Shown here piece by piece: positions 33,404-41,785 of a stretch of DNA of 56,171 nucleotides; the stretch's first letter is position 1, and each line of letters begins with the position of its first letter. A program made the translations under genes and the position numbers. Under the pieces are notes generated by a model. The model made no database searches and had not been told where the DNA came from. It was given only the letters and a program-made list of their open reading frames with translations. The stretch spans positions 1 through 56,171 of the forward strand of contig JAAWLO010000007.1 in assembly GCA_022797935.1 (NCBI GenBank). The letters are read 5' to 3'. The DNA is from Oscillibacter sp. Its GTDB lineage: Bacteria > Bacillota > Clostridia > Oscillospirales > Oscillospiraceae.

Positions 33404-34242
33404 GCAGCCATGTCCTGAATGTGGAAAATGTCACCATGCAGTTCGGCGGCGTGGTCGCCGTGGATAACTTGAACCTGGAAGTTCACGAGGGCGAAATCGT
33501 CGCCCTGATCGGCCCCAACGGCGCGGGCAAAACCACGGCGTTCAATGTCATCACCGGCGTCTATCAGCCCACCAATGGGGCTGTGAGCTTCCTTGGGCAG
33601 CGGATCATTGAAAACCATCCGCAGGGGAAAATGAAGGCTTCTTACAAGGGGGAGCACGCCGGGGAATATTCTCAGGTCCTGGCTCCCACTCCGGACAAAA
33701 TCACCCGCATGGGCATGGCCCGGACCTTCCAGAACATCCGGCTGTGGAAGAGCCAGACGGTGTTTGACAATGTGCTCATCGCCAAGCACTGCCGTTCCAC
33801 CAGCAACGTTTTTTCCGCCGCCTTCCGCCTGAATAAAAAGGAGGAAGCCCAGCAGCGGGAGACGGTGCTGGAGCTGCTGGAAACCGTGGGCCTTGCGGAT
33901 GTAAAAGACGAATTGGCCACCTCCCTGCCCTACGGCAAACAGCGGCGGCTGGAAATCGCCCGGGCCCTGGCCGCAGAACCGAAGCTGCTGCTGCTGGATG
34001 AACCGGCGGCGGGCATGAACCCCCAGGAGACCGAGGAACTGACCGCTTTCATCAGCGAAATCCGGGACCGGTTCCACCTGACAGTCTTCCTGATTGAGCA
34101 CCACATGAACCTGGTGATGAACATCTCCGAGCGGATTTACGTCCTGGACTTCGGCAAGCTCATCGCCCAGGGCAGCCCGGCGGATATCCAGAACGACAAG
34201 CGGGTCATTGAGGCCTATCTGGGGGTGAGCGAGGATGCTTAA
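33400..34242 (+). CDS. livG: branched-chain amino acid ABC transporter ATP-binding protein
   Basis: 280 residues. Walker A GPNGAGKTT at about 37-45, a LivG-type insert with the MGMARTFQNIRLW segment, the signature region LPYGKQRRLEIARAL, Walker B LLLLDEPAAGMNP, and the switch His in LIEHHMNLVM. The classic LSGGQ is replaced by LPYGKQ, usual for LivG. Overlaps livM (ATGA) and livF (8 bases), so the last three genes are translationally coupled. Confidence 0.95.
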   Translation: MSSHVLNVENVTMQFGGVVAVDNLNLEVHEGEIVALIGPNGAGKTTAFNVITGVYQPTNGAVSFLGQRIIENHPQGKMKASYKGEHAGEYSQVLAPTPDKITRMGMARTFQNIRLWKSQTVFDNVLIAKHCRSTSNVFSAAFRLNKKEEAQQRETVLELLETVGLADVKDELATSLPYGKQRRLEIARALAAEPKLLLLDEPAAGMNPQETEELTAFISEIRDRFHLTVFLIEHHMNLVMNISERIYVLDFGKLIAQGSPADIQNDKRVIEAYLGVSEDA

Positions 34243-34945
34243 AATCGAAAATCTTCACGTCAGCTACGGCGGCATCCAAGCCCTGCGGGGCATTTCCCTG
34301 GAGGTACCCGACGGCAAAATCGTCACCCTCATCGGCGCCAACGGCGCAGGCAAGTCCACAACCCTCCGCACCATTACCGGCCTCGTAAAAGCCTCCTCCG
34401 GCTCCATCCTGTGGAACGGCGAGGAGCTGCTGGGCAAGTCCATTGATAAGATTATCGGCGCAGGCATTGCCATGAGCCCCGAGGGCCGGCGGGTTTTTGC
34501 CGATATGTCCGTATTGGAGAACCTCCGCATCGGCGCCTATCTCCGCACGGACAAAGAGGGCATTGAGAAAGACATTCAGTGGGTCTACAGCCTCTTTCCC
34601 CGGCTGGAAGAGCGCAGCTGGCAGCTGGCAGGCACCCTCTCCGGCGGTGAGCAGCAGATGCTGGCCGTGGGCCGGGCTTTGATGTCCCGTCCGCAGCTGA
34701 TGATGCTGGATGAGCCCTCCTTGGGGCTGGCGCCTCTGGTGGTGCAGGATATCTTCACCATCATTCAGGAGATCAACCGCCAGGGCGTGACGGTGCTTCT
34801 CATTGAGCAGAACGCCAACATGGCCCTGAAGACGGCGGATCTGGCCTATGTTCTGGAGACGGGAACCATCACCCTCTCCGGCACCGGCGCAGAACTGCTG
34901 GCCAATGAAAAGGTCCGGGACGCCTATCTGGGCAAAAACGGATAA
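34235..34945 (+). CDS. livF: branched-chain amino acid ABC transporter ATP-binding protein
   Basis: 236 residues, standard LivF length. Walker A GANGAGKST, Q-loop region ITGLVKASSGSILWNGEEL, signature LSGGEQQMLAVGRALM, Walker B LMMLDEPSLGLAP, and the LIEQNANMALKTADLAYVLETG end. Final gene of livJHMGF; a strong terminator follows 17 bases after the stop. Confidence 0.95.
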   Translation: MLKIENLHVSYGGIQALRGISLEVPDGKIVTLIGANGAGKSTTLRTITGLVKASSGSILWNGEELLGKSIDKIIGAGIAMSPEGRRVFADMSVLENLRIGAYLRTDKEGIEKDIQWVYSLFPRLEERSWQLAGTLSGGEQQMLAVGRALMSRPQLMMLDEPSLGLAPLVVQDIFTIIQEINRQGVTVLLIEQNANMALKTADLAYVLETGTITLSGTGAELLANEKVRDAYLGKNG

Positions 34946-34961
34946 TTCTAGGGAATTTTGG

Positions 34962-34993
34962 AAGGGGAGCCCCGCAGGGGGCTTCCCTTTTTT
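34962..34993 (+). terminator. terminator of the liv operon
   Basis: A 12-bp stem (34962-34973 with 34978-34989, one wobble) with loop GCAG and a T tract to 34993. Confidence 0.9.
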
Positions 34994-35038
34994 GCACGGT
35001 GCACAAAAACAACGGTGAAGATTTATGCGGCCTGCGAA

Positions 35039-35067
35039 TTGTCAAGGAAAAAATGTTATGATATATT
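35039..35067 (+). promoter_or_regulatory. promoter of the lacI-type gene
   Basis: TTGTCA (35039-35044), 17-base spacer, TATATT (35062-35067); the operator at 35082-35093 lies just after the expected start point. Confidence 0.65.
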
Positions 35068-35081
35068 GACGCTGCAGTCGA

Positions 35082-35093
35082 GAATACGTATTC
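35082..35093. promoter_or_regulatory. LacI-type operator, class 1 (GAATACGTATTC)
   Basis: A 12-bp perfect palindrome with the central CG typical of LacI-family operators, between promoter and start codon of the regulator gene; the same sequence recurs at 36104. It suggests autoregulation. Confidence 0.7.
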
Positions 35094-35107
35094 CAGAGGG
35101 CAATTCT

Positions 35108-36073
35108 ATGATTACCATGAGCGAAATTGCAAAACTGGCCCACGTCTCCCAATCCACGGTCTCCCGGGTTCTCAACGGAAGCCTGACCGTAGACCCGGTA
35201 TTGCGGGAGCGGGTCTTAGCCTGCGCCCAGGAACATGATTATCAGTTCAACGCCCTGGCTCAAAGCCTTCAGGGCAGCAAAACCATGCTCCTGGGGGTGC
35301 TGGTCACGGACATTTCCAACGGCTTTTTCGCCGACTTGGCCAAGGCCATCGAGGGGGAGGCCAGGAAACAGGGCTACAGCATGATTCTCTTCAACAGCGA
35401 CGGCGACTCCGAAAAGGAACAATTTTATCTGGACGTCACCAAGCGCTACCGGGTGGACGGCGTCATTGCTGTGCCCATCCTCCAGGACAATCTCTGCTGG
35501 CCCTCCTGCATTGACCGTCTGGACGTTCCGGCAGTGGCGGTGACCCGCCGGGTGGAAGGGCTGGACTCCGTCTATCTGGACCACTGGGAGGCCTCCGGAT
35601 TGGTGGCCCAACGAATGCTGGAGCAAGGGTGCAAGCGCTTTCTATTTGTAGGTCAAAAGGATAGTTTAAACTATTCAGGCTTTCAGGCGGCTCTGTTGGA
35701 GCAAACGGTGCCGGAGGCGATCTGCTGCCTTTCCGGCTTGAAGGACAATGAACTGCGGGAGTCCTTACAGGCTTTTTTCCCTGCTTCCGGCCCCCGGACC
35801 GGTATCTTCGCCCATAACGATGTCTGTGCCCTGCGGGTTTTGAGCGCCCTGCGGGATGTGGGCGTTTCGGTGCCGGAAAGAGCCGTGCTGATTGGATTCG
35901 ATGACACGTTCATGGGCCGCTACCTGCATCCGGCTCTGACCAGTGTCTCACAGCCCATTCCGGACATGGCCCGAGAGGCGGTGGCCTGCCTGCTGGCGCG
36001 GATGGAGCACCCGCTGCGTCCGCCGGCAGACTGTCCGCTGCACGCTGCATTGGTGATTCGAGAGAGCGGGTAA
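35108..36073 (+). CDS. LacI family transcriptional regulator of the sucrose locus
   Basis: 321 residues. HTH at the N terminus (MSEIAKLAHVSQSTVSRVLNG), hinge region to about 60, then a periplasmic-binding-like sugar domain (MLLGVLVTDISNGFFADLAKAIEGEARKQGYSMILFNSDGD; RTGIFAHNDVCALRVLSAL; VLIGFDDTFMGRYLHPALTSV). Placed immediately upstream of fructokinase and amylosucrase genes and flanked by two identical palindromes, so it probably represses itself and this sugar locus, released by sucrose, fructose or a phosphate of these. ATG at 35108 follows AGAGGG; a second ATG at 35117 is possible. Confidence 0.9.
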   Translation: MITMSEIAKLAHVSQSTVSRVLNGSLTVDPVLRERVLACAQEHDYQFNALAQSLQGSKTMLLGVLVTDISNGFFADLAKAIEGEARKQGYSMILFNSDGDSEKEQFYLDVTKRYRVDGVIAVPILQDNLCWPSCIDRLDVPAVAVTRRVEGLDSVYLDHWEASGLVAQRMLEQGCKRFLFVGQKDSLNYSGFQAALLEQTVPEAICCLSGLKDNELRESLQAFFPASGPRTGIFAHNDVCALRVLSALRDVGVSVPERAVLIGFDDTFMGRYLHPALTSVSQPIPDMAREAVACLLARMEHPLRPPADCPLHAALVIRESG

Positions 36074-36103
36074 ACCTTAGGGCAGCTTTTTTTCAAAACA
36101 TAA

Positions 36104-36115
36104 GAATACGTATTC
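36104..36115. promoter_or_regulatory. LacI-type operator, class 1, second copy
   Basis: GAATACGTATTC again, here within AGAATACGTATTCT (14-bp palindrome), 30 bases after the regulator's stop and about 130 bases before the fructokinase promoter. With the copy at 35082, about 1 kb away, it could support looping. Confidence 0.65.
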
Positions 36116-36242
36116 TCCATAAAATTCCACGCCATTTGCACATTTTATAGAAAATGGATTCTCTTCGTTTCGGGAGCCCTCCGGCACAAAAAGTCCCCCC
36201 GCCGGCCAGGCCCTGTATCGTTCTCCAGTTTCTGTGTTAAAC

Positions 36243-36271
36243 TAGACAAAAGGATTCCGATGTGCTATAAT
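36243..36271 (+). promoter_or_regulatory. promoter of the fructokinase-amylosucrase operon
   Basis: TAGACA (36243-36248), 17-base spacer, TATAAT (36266-36271) with an extended TGC directly before it. Confidence 0.8.
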
Positions 36272-36273
36272 GC

Positions 36274-36285
36274 GTAATCGATTAC
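36274..36285. promoter_or_regulatory. LacI/CcpA-type palindrome, class 2 (GTAATCGATTAC)
   Basis: A 12-bp perfect palindrome over the expected transcription start of the fructokinase operon. It matches the inner 12 bases of the cre consensus but lacks the outer T/A pair. A near copy (GTAATCGATTAA) precedes the ptsH promoter at 39311. Position here suggests repression. Confidence 0.6.
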
Positions 36286-36367
36286 GGAACCTGCCAGAAA
36301 ATGGGTGGGCGCATCCCTTCCGGCAGTACGTTATCTTGTTATCATTCAAAAAATGGAGGCCCATTTT

Positions 36368-37324
36368 ATGGATATTACAACCATTGGTGAAATCTTAATT
36401 GATTTGACGCAAACCGATACCAGCGCCAACGGCGTCCCGTTGTTTGCCGCTAATCCCGGCGGCGCTCCTGCCAATGTGGCAGTCGCCGCCGCCCGCCTGG
36501 GCGCCCAAACCGCTTTCTTAGGCAAAGTGGGCGGCGATGGCTTCGGCGCATACCTTCGCCGGGTACTAAAGGAGAACGGCGTGGACGCGGCGGGCCTGCG
36601 CACCAGCAGCCTTCCCACCACCATGGCCATTGTCGCCGTGGACCAGACCGGCGAGCGGGATTTCCGCTTTGTCCGGGGCGCGGACCGGGAGCTCTCCCCG
36701 GAGGAAGTTGATGAGGACGCGGTTCTGCGGAGCAAAATCCTCCACTTTGGTTCGGTCAGCCTCACGGCGGGCCGGGCCCGGAACGCCACCATCTTCGCCG
36801 CCCGCACCGCCCACCGGGGCGGCATACTGGTGAGCTACGATCCCAACTACCGCGCCGCCCTCTGGCGCAACCCCGCGGAGGCGGCCGAGTGGATGACGAT
36901 TCCCCTGCCCTTGGTGGACATCATCAAGCTGTCAGAAGAGGAGCTGCCCCTGCTCACCGGTGTCACGGACCTGGAGGAAGGCGCCCGCCTGCTGGAGGAA
37001 CGGGGTGTGGCCCTGGTGCTGGTGACCTTGGGCGGAGATGGCTGTTTCTGCCGCTGGCAGGGCAAAGCCTGGCATCAGCCCGGCATTCCGGTGCAGATTG
37101 CCGACACCAACGGCGCGGGAGATACCTTCTTCGGCGCGGTGCTCAGCCGTCTGTGCCAGCGGGGCGCGAACCCTCTGAAGGACCTTACTCCGGCGGAGCT
37201 GAAGGACATTTTGGCATTTGCCAACCGGGCGGCGGCCTTCACCTGTTCCCGCAGCGGCGCCATTCCCGCTATGCCTACCCTGGAGGAGCTGTTTGACAAG
37301 GAAGGGGGCCCGCGCCTGCCATGA
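36368..37324 (+). CDS. scrK: fructokinase (PfkB family)
   Basis: 318 residues, ribokinase/PfkB fold. N-terminal signature GGAPANVAVAAARLGAQTAFLGKVGGDGFG and C-terminal DTNGAGDTFFGAVL with the catalytic Asp. It most likely phosphorylates fructose with ATP. ATG at 36368 has GGAGG 8 bases upstream. Its stop overlaps the start of the amylosucrase gene by 4 bases. Amylosucrase releases free fructose, which this enzyme would capture, so the pairing explains itself. The sugar specificity is inferred from this context. Confidence 0.9.
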   Translation: MDITTIGEILIDLTQTDTSANGVPLFAANPGGAPANVAVAAARLGAQTAFLGKVGGDGFGAYLRRVLKENGVDAAGLRTSSLPTTMAIVAVDQTGERDFRFVRGADRELSPEEVDEDAVLRSKILHFGSVSLTAGRARNATIFAARTAHRGGILVSYDPNYRAALWRNPAEAAEWMTIPLPLVDIIKLSEEELPLLTGVTDLEEGARLLEERGVALVLVTLGGDGCFCRWQGKAWHQPGIPVQIADTNGAGDTFFGAVLSRLCQRGANPLKDLTPAELKDILAFANRAAAFTCSRSGAIPAMPTLEELFDKEGGPRLP

Positions 37325-39153
37325 AGGGAGTTTTCGACCGCCGTTTGGAACGGCATTACGACGAGCTGAAATGGCTCTATTCCGAGCTGTACCACCAGGA
37401 TGAGCAGGCCTTCGCCTATTTCCTGGATATGCTGAAGCGGGCCTGGCAGGAGCGCAAAAAGGCCCTCCGGGACCAGGACGCCCGGCGGGAGGCAAATCCA
37501 AACTGGTACCGCCAACGGGATCTTCTGGGAATGATGCTGTACGTCAGCGCCTTCGCGGGAACCCTGAAAGGCGTGCAGAAAAAGCTGCCTTACCTTCAGG
37601 AGTGCGGCGTCAACTACCTGCATCTGATGCCGCTGCTGGAAAGTCCGCCGGACCGCAGCGACGGCGGATACGCCGTTTCAGACTTCCGCACCGTTCAGCC
37701 TGCTCTGGGCACCATGGAAGATCTGGAAGCTTTGGCCGACGCCTGCCGGAGAGCGGGCATCCGGGTCTGCCTGGATTTCGTCATGAACCATACCAGCGAA
37801 GACCACGACTGGGCCAAACGGGCCCGGGCCGGGGAGCCGGGCTATCGGGAGCGCTATTTCTTCTACGACAGCTGGGAGATTCCCCGGGAGTTCGAAAAAA
37901 CGGTGCCGCAGGTCTTCCCCACCACCGCCCCAGGCAGCTTTACACAACTGGACAACGGGCAGATCGTCATGACCAATTTCTACCCCTACCAGTGGGACCT
38001 GAACTACGCCAATCCCACGGTATTCAATGACATGACGGAAAACCTCCTCTTCCTGGCCAACCGAGGCGTGGATGTCATCCGTCTGGACGCAATTCCTTAC
38101 ATCTGGAAGGAGCTGGGCACCCCCTGCCGCAACCTTCCGCAGGTACACACCTTGGCCCGGATGCTCCGCATGGCCTGTGAAATCGTCTGCCCTGGTACGC
38201 TCTTACTGGGGGAGGTGGTAATGGAACCCGCCAAAGTGGCCCCCTATTTCGGCACAGCGGAAAAACCGGAGTGCCACATGCTCTACAATGTCACTACCAT
38301 GGCCACTACCTGGCACACCCTGGCCACGGAAGACGTCTCGCTGCTGCGGCGGCAGATGGAGGCCCTCTGCGCCCTGCCCAAGGATTTCCTGTTCCTGAAT
38401 TACCTCCGCTGCCACGACGATATCGGCTGGGGCCTGGATTACCCCTGGCTGGAGCGAACTTTCGGCACAAACGAGGTGGCCCACAAGAAATACCTCAACG
38501 ACTATTTCACCGGCAAATGGCCCGGCAGCGGCAGCCGGGGCGAACTCTACAACGACGACCCCCGCCTGGGCGACGCCCGCCTCTGCGGAACAACGGCCTC
38601 CCTCTGCGGCGTGGAGGCGGCCGAGTACGAACAGGACGCCTCCTGCTTGGAGCGGGCTGTTGCCTGTGATCTGACTCTCCATGCCTGGATGCTCAGCCAG
38701 AGCGGCATTCCCGTGATCTACAGCGGCGATGAGGCCGGCCAACTCAATGATTGGAGCTACAAGGACGACCCCGGCAAGCAGGAGGACAGCCGCTATATCC
38801 ACCGGGGAAACTTCCTGTGGGAGCAGGCGGAACGGCGGAAGGATCCCGAAACCCGTCAGGGCAAGCTCTTTCAGGGGCTGCGGCGTCTGGAAGAGCTCCG
38901 GGCAGCGGAACCCTGTTTTGACGCTGAAGCGGATGTCTGGGCAGAGGACAGCGGCAGCGCTCATGTCCTGGCCCTCTGCCGGAGAACCGGGGAGCGGGAA
39001 CTGGTGTGCCTTTTCAATTTCAGCGGCCAGTTTGTCCACGCCCAGGTAAACCGGGACGGCGGATACACCGAGCTGATGTACGGAACCCACTACGATGGTC
39101 TTCGGGATGTGGAGCTGTGGCCCAACGGCTTCGCCTGGCTGCTGCGGGACTGA
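37321..39153 (+). CDS. amylosucrase (GH13 subfamily 4)
   Basis: 610 residues with no signal peptide, so cytoplasmic. N-terminal helical domain (about 1-75), a (beta/alpha)8 barrel, and a C-terminal beta domain. Catalytic set: Asp256 (DVIRLDAIPYIWKE), Glu298 (LLLGEVVMEP), Asp366 (RCHDDIGW). Sucrose-pocket residues of amylosucrases are also conserved: Asp114 in SDGGYAVSDF and the Arg in EDSRYIHRG. It would transfer glucose from sucrose to an alpha-1,4-glucan and release fructose; sucrose hydrolysis is the alternative. Co-transcribed with fructokinase. No sucrose transporter is in the window. Confidence 0.88.
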   Translation: MKGVFDRRLERHYDELKWLYSELYHQDEQAFAYFLDMLKRAWQERKKALRDQDARREANPNWYRQRDLLGMMLYVSAFAGTLKGVQKKLPYLQECGVNYLHLMPLLESPPDRSDGGYAVSDFRTVQPALGTMEDLEALADACRRAGIRVCLDFVMNHTSEDHDWAKRARAGEPGYRERYFFYDSWEIPREFEKTVPQVFPTTAPGSFTQLDNGQIVMTNFYPYQWDLNYANPTVFNDMTENLLFLANRGVDVIRLDAIPYIWKELGTPCRNLPQVHTLARMLRMACEIVCPGTLLLGEVVMEPAKVAPYFGTAEKPECHMLYNVTTMATTWHTLATEDVSLLRRQMEALCALPKDFLFLNYLRCHDDIGWGLDYPWLERTFGTNEVAHKKYLNDYFTGKWPGSGSRGELYNDDPRLGDARLCGTTASLCGVEAAEYEQDASCLERAVACDLTLHAWMLSQSGIPVIYSGDEAGQLNDWSYKDDPGKQEDSRYIHRGNFLWEQAERRKDPETRQGKLFQGLRRLEELRAAEPCFDAEADVWAEDSGSAHVLALCRRTGERELVCLFNFSGQFVHAQVNRDGGYTELMYGTHYDGLRDVELWPNGFAWLLRD

Positions 39154-39269
39154 AGGTCTCTTTTTCAAACGCCTTTTCCCGGTCTCTGTCCGAGTTTCTC
39201 CCCCCTCTCTTTCAAGGGTTTCCCGAAATTTTCCCCTCTGTTTTTATCCAAGTGCCCACACCATACAAA

Positions 39270-39297
39270 GGTCCGCTCCGGATGGGGCGGATCTTTT
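39270..39297 (+). terminator. terminator of the fructokinase-amylosucrase operon
   Basis: GGTCCGCTCC (39270-39279) pairs with GGGGCGGATC (39284-39293), 10 pairs with two wobbles, then TTTT. Confidence 0.75.
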
Positions 39298-39310
39298 GCT
39301 GTAAAATTGG

Positions 39311-39322
39311 GTAATCGATTAA
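39311..39322. promoter_or_regulatory. class 2 palindrome upstream of ptsH
   Basis: GTAATCGATTAA, one base from the perfect palindrome at 36274. It ends 7 bases before the -35 of the ptsHI promoter, a position more typical of activation than repression. Confidence 0.5.
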
Positions 39323-39329
39323 ATAGTAT

Positions 39330-39358
39330 TTGCAAACCAGCTGGAAAAGTGGTATCCT
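39330..39358 (+). promoter_or_regulatory. promoter of ptsHI
   Basis: TTGCAA (39330-39335), 17-base spacer, TATCCT (39353-39358), 53 bases before the ptsH ATG. Confidence 0.6.
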
Positions 39359-39411
39359 ATAGGCGTAACGCCGGAAGCGCCGGCCACCACGTTCAGAAAG
39401 GAAGTCGTCTT

Positions 39412-39675
39412 ATGAAACAGTTCACCTATACGATTACCGATCCCATCGGCATCCATGCCCGTCCCGCTGGTATGTTGGCAAAGGCCGCCAAGGCTCTGGA
39501 CAGCACCATTACCATCACCAAGGGCGATGGCAGCAAGTCTGCCGAGGCCAAGAAGCTTATGGCCGTCATGGGCTTGGGCGTCAAGACCGGAGAGACCATC
39601 ACCTTTACCATCGAGGGCGGTGACGAGGAGGCCAGCGCCGCCGCTATGGAGCAGTTCTGCAAGGAGAACATGTAA
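39412..39675 (+). CDS. ptsH: HPr phosphocarrier protein lacking the regulatory serine
   Basis: 87 residues. It carries phosphate from enzyme I to sugar-specific EIIA proteins via His15 in GIHARPAG. In Firmicutes, Ser46 in the NLKSIMGVMSLG-type segment is phosphorylated by HPr kinase for catabolite repression; here the equivalent segment is AEAKKLMAVMGLG, with Lys48 at that place. The phosphotransfer function looks intact while the HPr kinase site is absent. ATG at 39412 follows AAAGGA. Followed by ptsI 25 bases later. Confidence 0.93.
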   Translation: MKQFTYTITDPIGIHARPAGMLAKAAKALDSTITITKGDGSKSAEAKKLMAVMGLGVKTGETITFTIEGGDEEASAAAMEQFCKENM

Positions 39676-39700
39676 TACCGCTTGGTAGGAGGAAACAGCT

Positions 39701-41332
39701 ATGCAAGTCGCGACCGGCAAATCCATCCTGAATGGCATTGCCATCGGTCCCCTGCGTATTTACAAGAAAACGGAAACCCAGGCCAGTCAGACCTCCAGCC
39801 TCACCCCTGAGGAGGAAAACGCCCGTTTCGAGGCCGCCCGCGTCAAAGCCCAGGAACAGCTGGGCGCTTTGTACGGCAAAGCATTGGACGAGGTCGGCGA
39901 GGAAAACGCCGCCATCTTCGAAATCCATCAGATGATGCTGGACGACGACGACTATCTGGACGCTGTCAAGGGCATCATCAACACCCAGGGCTCCACTGCT
40001 GAATACGCTGTCTCCACCACCGGAGAGAACTTTGCCGCCGCCTTCGCCGCTATGGAAGATGAATACATGCGCGCCCGGGCCGCCGACGTGAAGGACATCT
40101 CCCGCCGGGTGGTCAACGTACTCCTGGGTGAGGACGACGCCGAGATGATGGACGACCAGGCCGCCATTCTGGTTGCGGACGACCTCACGCCCAGCGAGAC
40201 CGTTCAGCTGGACAAAAGCAAGCTCCTGGGCTTCATCACCCGTCACGGCTCCTCTAACAGCCACACCGCCATCCTGGCCCGGACCATGAACATCCCCGCC
40301 CTGGTGGGGGTCGATTTCCAGGACGACTGGGACGGCAAGCTGGCCATTCTGGACGGCTACAACCACTGCGTCTATATCGATCCTCCCGCTGAGCTCCTGG
40401 CTACCATGGAGGAGAAGAAGGCCAACGATCTCAAGCAGGAAGCCCTCCTCCAGAGCCTGAAGAAGAAGCCCAACATCACGCTGGACGGCAAGGAAATCAA
40501 GGTCTATGCCAACATTGGCAATGCCGGGGACGTGGGTCTGGTCCTCCAGAACGACGCCCAGGGCATCGGCCTCTTCCGCAGCGAATTCATCTATCTGGAC
40601 TCTCAGGATTTCCCTTCCGAGGACCAGCAGTTCATGCTGTACAAGCGGGTAGTGGAAACCATGGCCGGGAAAAAGGTCATCATCCGCACCCTGGACATCG
40701 GCGCAGATAAACAGGCTTCCTATTTCGGCCTGGACAGCGAGGAAAATCCCGCTCTTGGCTACCGGGCCATTCGCATCTGCCTGACCCGGAAGGAAATTTT
40801 CAAGACCCAGCTCCGGGCCATCCTCCGGGCCAGCGCCTTCGGCTCCGTGTCCGTCATGTTCCCCATGATTATCTCGGTTCGGGAGGTCCGGGACGCTAAG
40901 GAGCTTTTGGAGGAGTGCAAAGCCGAGCTGAAGGAGCGGGGCATCGCCATGGGCAATGTGGAAACCGGCATCATGGTGGAAACTCCCGCCGCCGTCATGC
41001 TGGCTGATGAGCTGGCTGAGGAAGTGGAGTTCTTCTCCCTGGGCACCAATGATCTGACCCAGTACACACTGGCCATCGACCGGCAGAATCCCAAGCTGGA
41101 CAGCTTCTATGATTCCCATCATCCGGCGGTCCTCCGCATGATTAAGCACACCGTCGAGGCGGGCCACCGCCACGGCTGCTGGGTGGGCATCTGCGGGGAG
41201 CTTGGCGCGGACCAGACCCTGACGGAGACCTTCCTCCGCTACGGTGTGGACGAGCTGAGCGTATCCCCCGCCGCCGTTCTGCCTCTGCGGAAAATCATCC
41301 GCAGCTTGGACCTGAGCAAAGACGAAGACTGA
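39701..41332 (+). CDS. ptsI: PTS enzyme I (phosphoenolpyruvate-protein phosphotransferase)
   Basis: 543 residues. N-terminal HPr-binding and phospho-His domains with the active His in GSSNSHTAILARTMNIPALVG (about 185-205), and a C-terminal PEP-binding barrel with GIGLFRSEFIYL, RTLDIGADKQ, VMFPMI, FFSLGTNDLTQYTLAIDR and GICGELGAD. It takes phosphate from PEP to HPr. AGGAGGAAA precedes the ATG. It forms a two-gene operon with ptsH; no EII genes are in the window. Confidence 0.96.
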   Translation: MQVATGKSILNGIAIGPLRIYKKTETQASQTSSLTPEEENARFEAARVKAQEQLGALYGKALDEVGEENAAIFEIHQMMLDDDDYLDAVKGIINTQGSTAEYAVSTTGENFAAAFAAMEDEYMRARAADVKDISRRVVNVLLGEDDAEMMDDQAAILVADDLTPSETVQLDKSKLLGFITRHGSSNSHTAILARTMNIPALVGVDFQDDWDGKLAILDGYNHCVYIDPPAELLATMEEKKANDLKQEALLQSLKKKPNITLDGKEIKVYANIGNAGDVGLVLQNDAQGIGLFRSEFIYLDSQDFPSEDQQFMLYKRVVETMAGKKVIIRTLDIGADKQASYFGLDSEENPALGYRAIRICLTRKEIFKTQLRAILRASAFGSVSVMFPMIISVREVRDAKELLEECKAELKERGIAMGNVETGIMVETPAAVMLADELAEEVEFFSLGTNDLTQYTLAIDRQNPKLDSFYDSHHPAVLRMIKHTVEAGHRHGCWVGICGELGADQTLTETFLRYGVDELSVSPAAVLPLRKIIRSLDLSKDED

Positions 41333-41363
41333 CACGCCATTCCGCAAATCCTCAAATTTCAGC

Positions 41364-41403
41364 GTCCCGCCTGCTGTCGTTCAGCAGGCGGGACGTTTGT
41401 TTC
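41364..41403. terminator. terminator after ptsI
   Basis: A 14-bp perfect stem (41364-41377 with 41383-41396), loop TCGTT, followed by TTTGTTT. The convergent gene at 41402 ends beside it; on the minus strand the stem is not followed by a T run. Confidence 0.9.
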
Positions 41404-41785
41404 AGCTCCGGCCATCCGCTCTGTGTTCCACCCACGCCTCTTTCTCCGCCGCATCCTTGTCCTCCAGTGCGTGGAGGCCGCTCCGCCCCTCCATATGGTG
41501 GGTCAGCTCATGAGAAAACGTTTGGCGCAGTTCCCTCCGCCAATCCTCCTCGGACCAGTTTTCCTGTTCCGCCAGGGCAGCGAAGGAACCGTAGTAGAGA
41601 TTGATATACTTCCCCAAAAGATTCTCGCAGTACTCTCCCATTACGAGGACTTCCGGGAATTCTGCTTCCCGTTTCTCCTCCTCCCGCAGGTTTACGCCGC
41701 CGTTCAGTTCCGCGAACAGGGCCTCCGGAAATTCCTCTGCCAGTTCGTCCAGCAGAGCCCCGGTCTCATCAAAACTCAGCTGCAT
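41402..41785 (-). CDS. minimal zincin metallopeptidase family protein
   Basis: 127 residues. HELTHH (HExxH zinc motif) at about 92-97, preceded by RRELRQTFS and followed by [14 protein letters not shown] with an Asp/Glu that could be the third ligand: the compact zincin_1 family of small predicted metalloproteases. Substrate unknown. Its start overlaps the end of the HAD phosphatase gene by 10 bases, so the two are coupled. Confidence 0.82.
   Translation of the reverse strand: MQLSFDETGALLDELAEEFPEALFAELNGGVNLREEEKREAEFPEVLVMGEYCENLLGKYINLYYGSFAALAEQENWSEEDWRRELRQTFSHELTHHMEGRSGLHALEDKDAAEKEAWVEHRADGRS

Noticed and set aside
36274-36285. Firm call of a CcpA cre site
   Set aside because: Inner 12 bases match, but the flanking T and A of the consensus are missing and HPr in this locus lacks the regulatory serine, so it is reported only as a LacI/CcpA-type palindrome.
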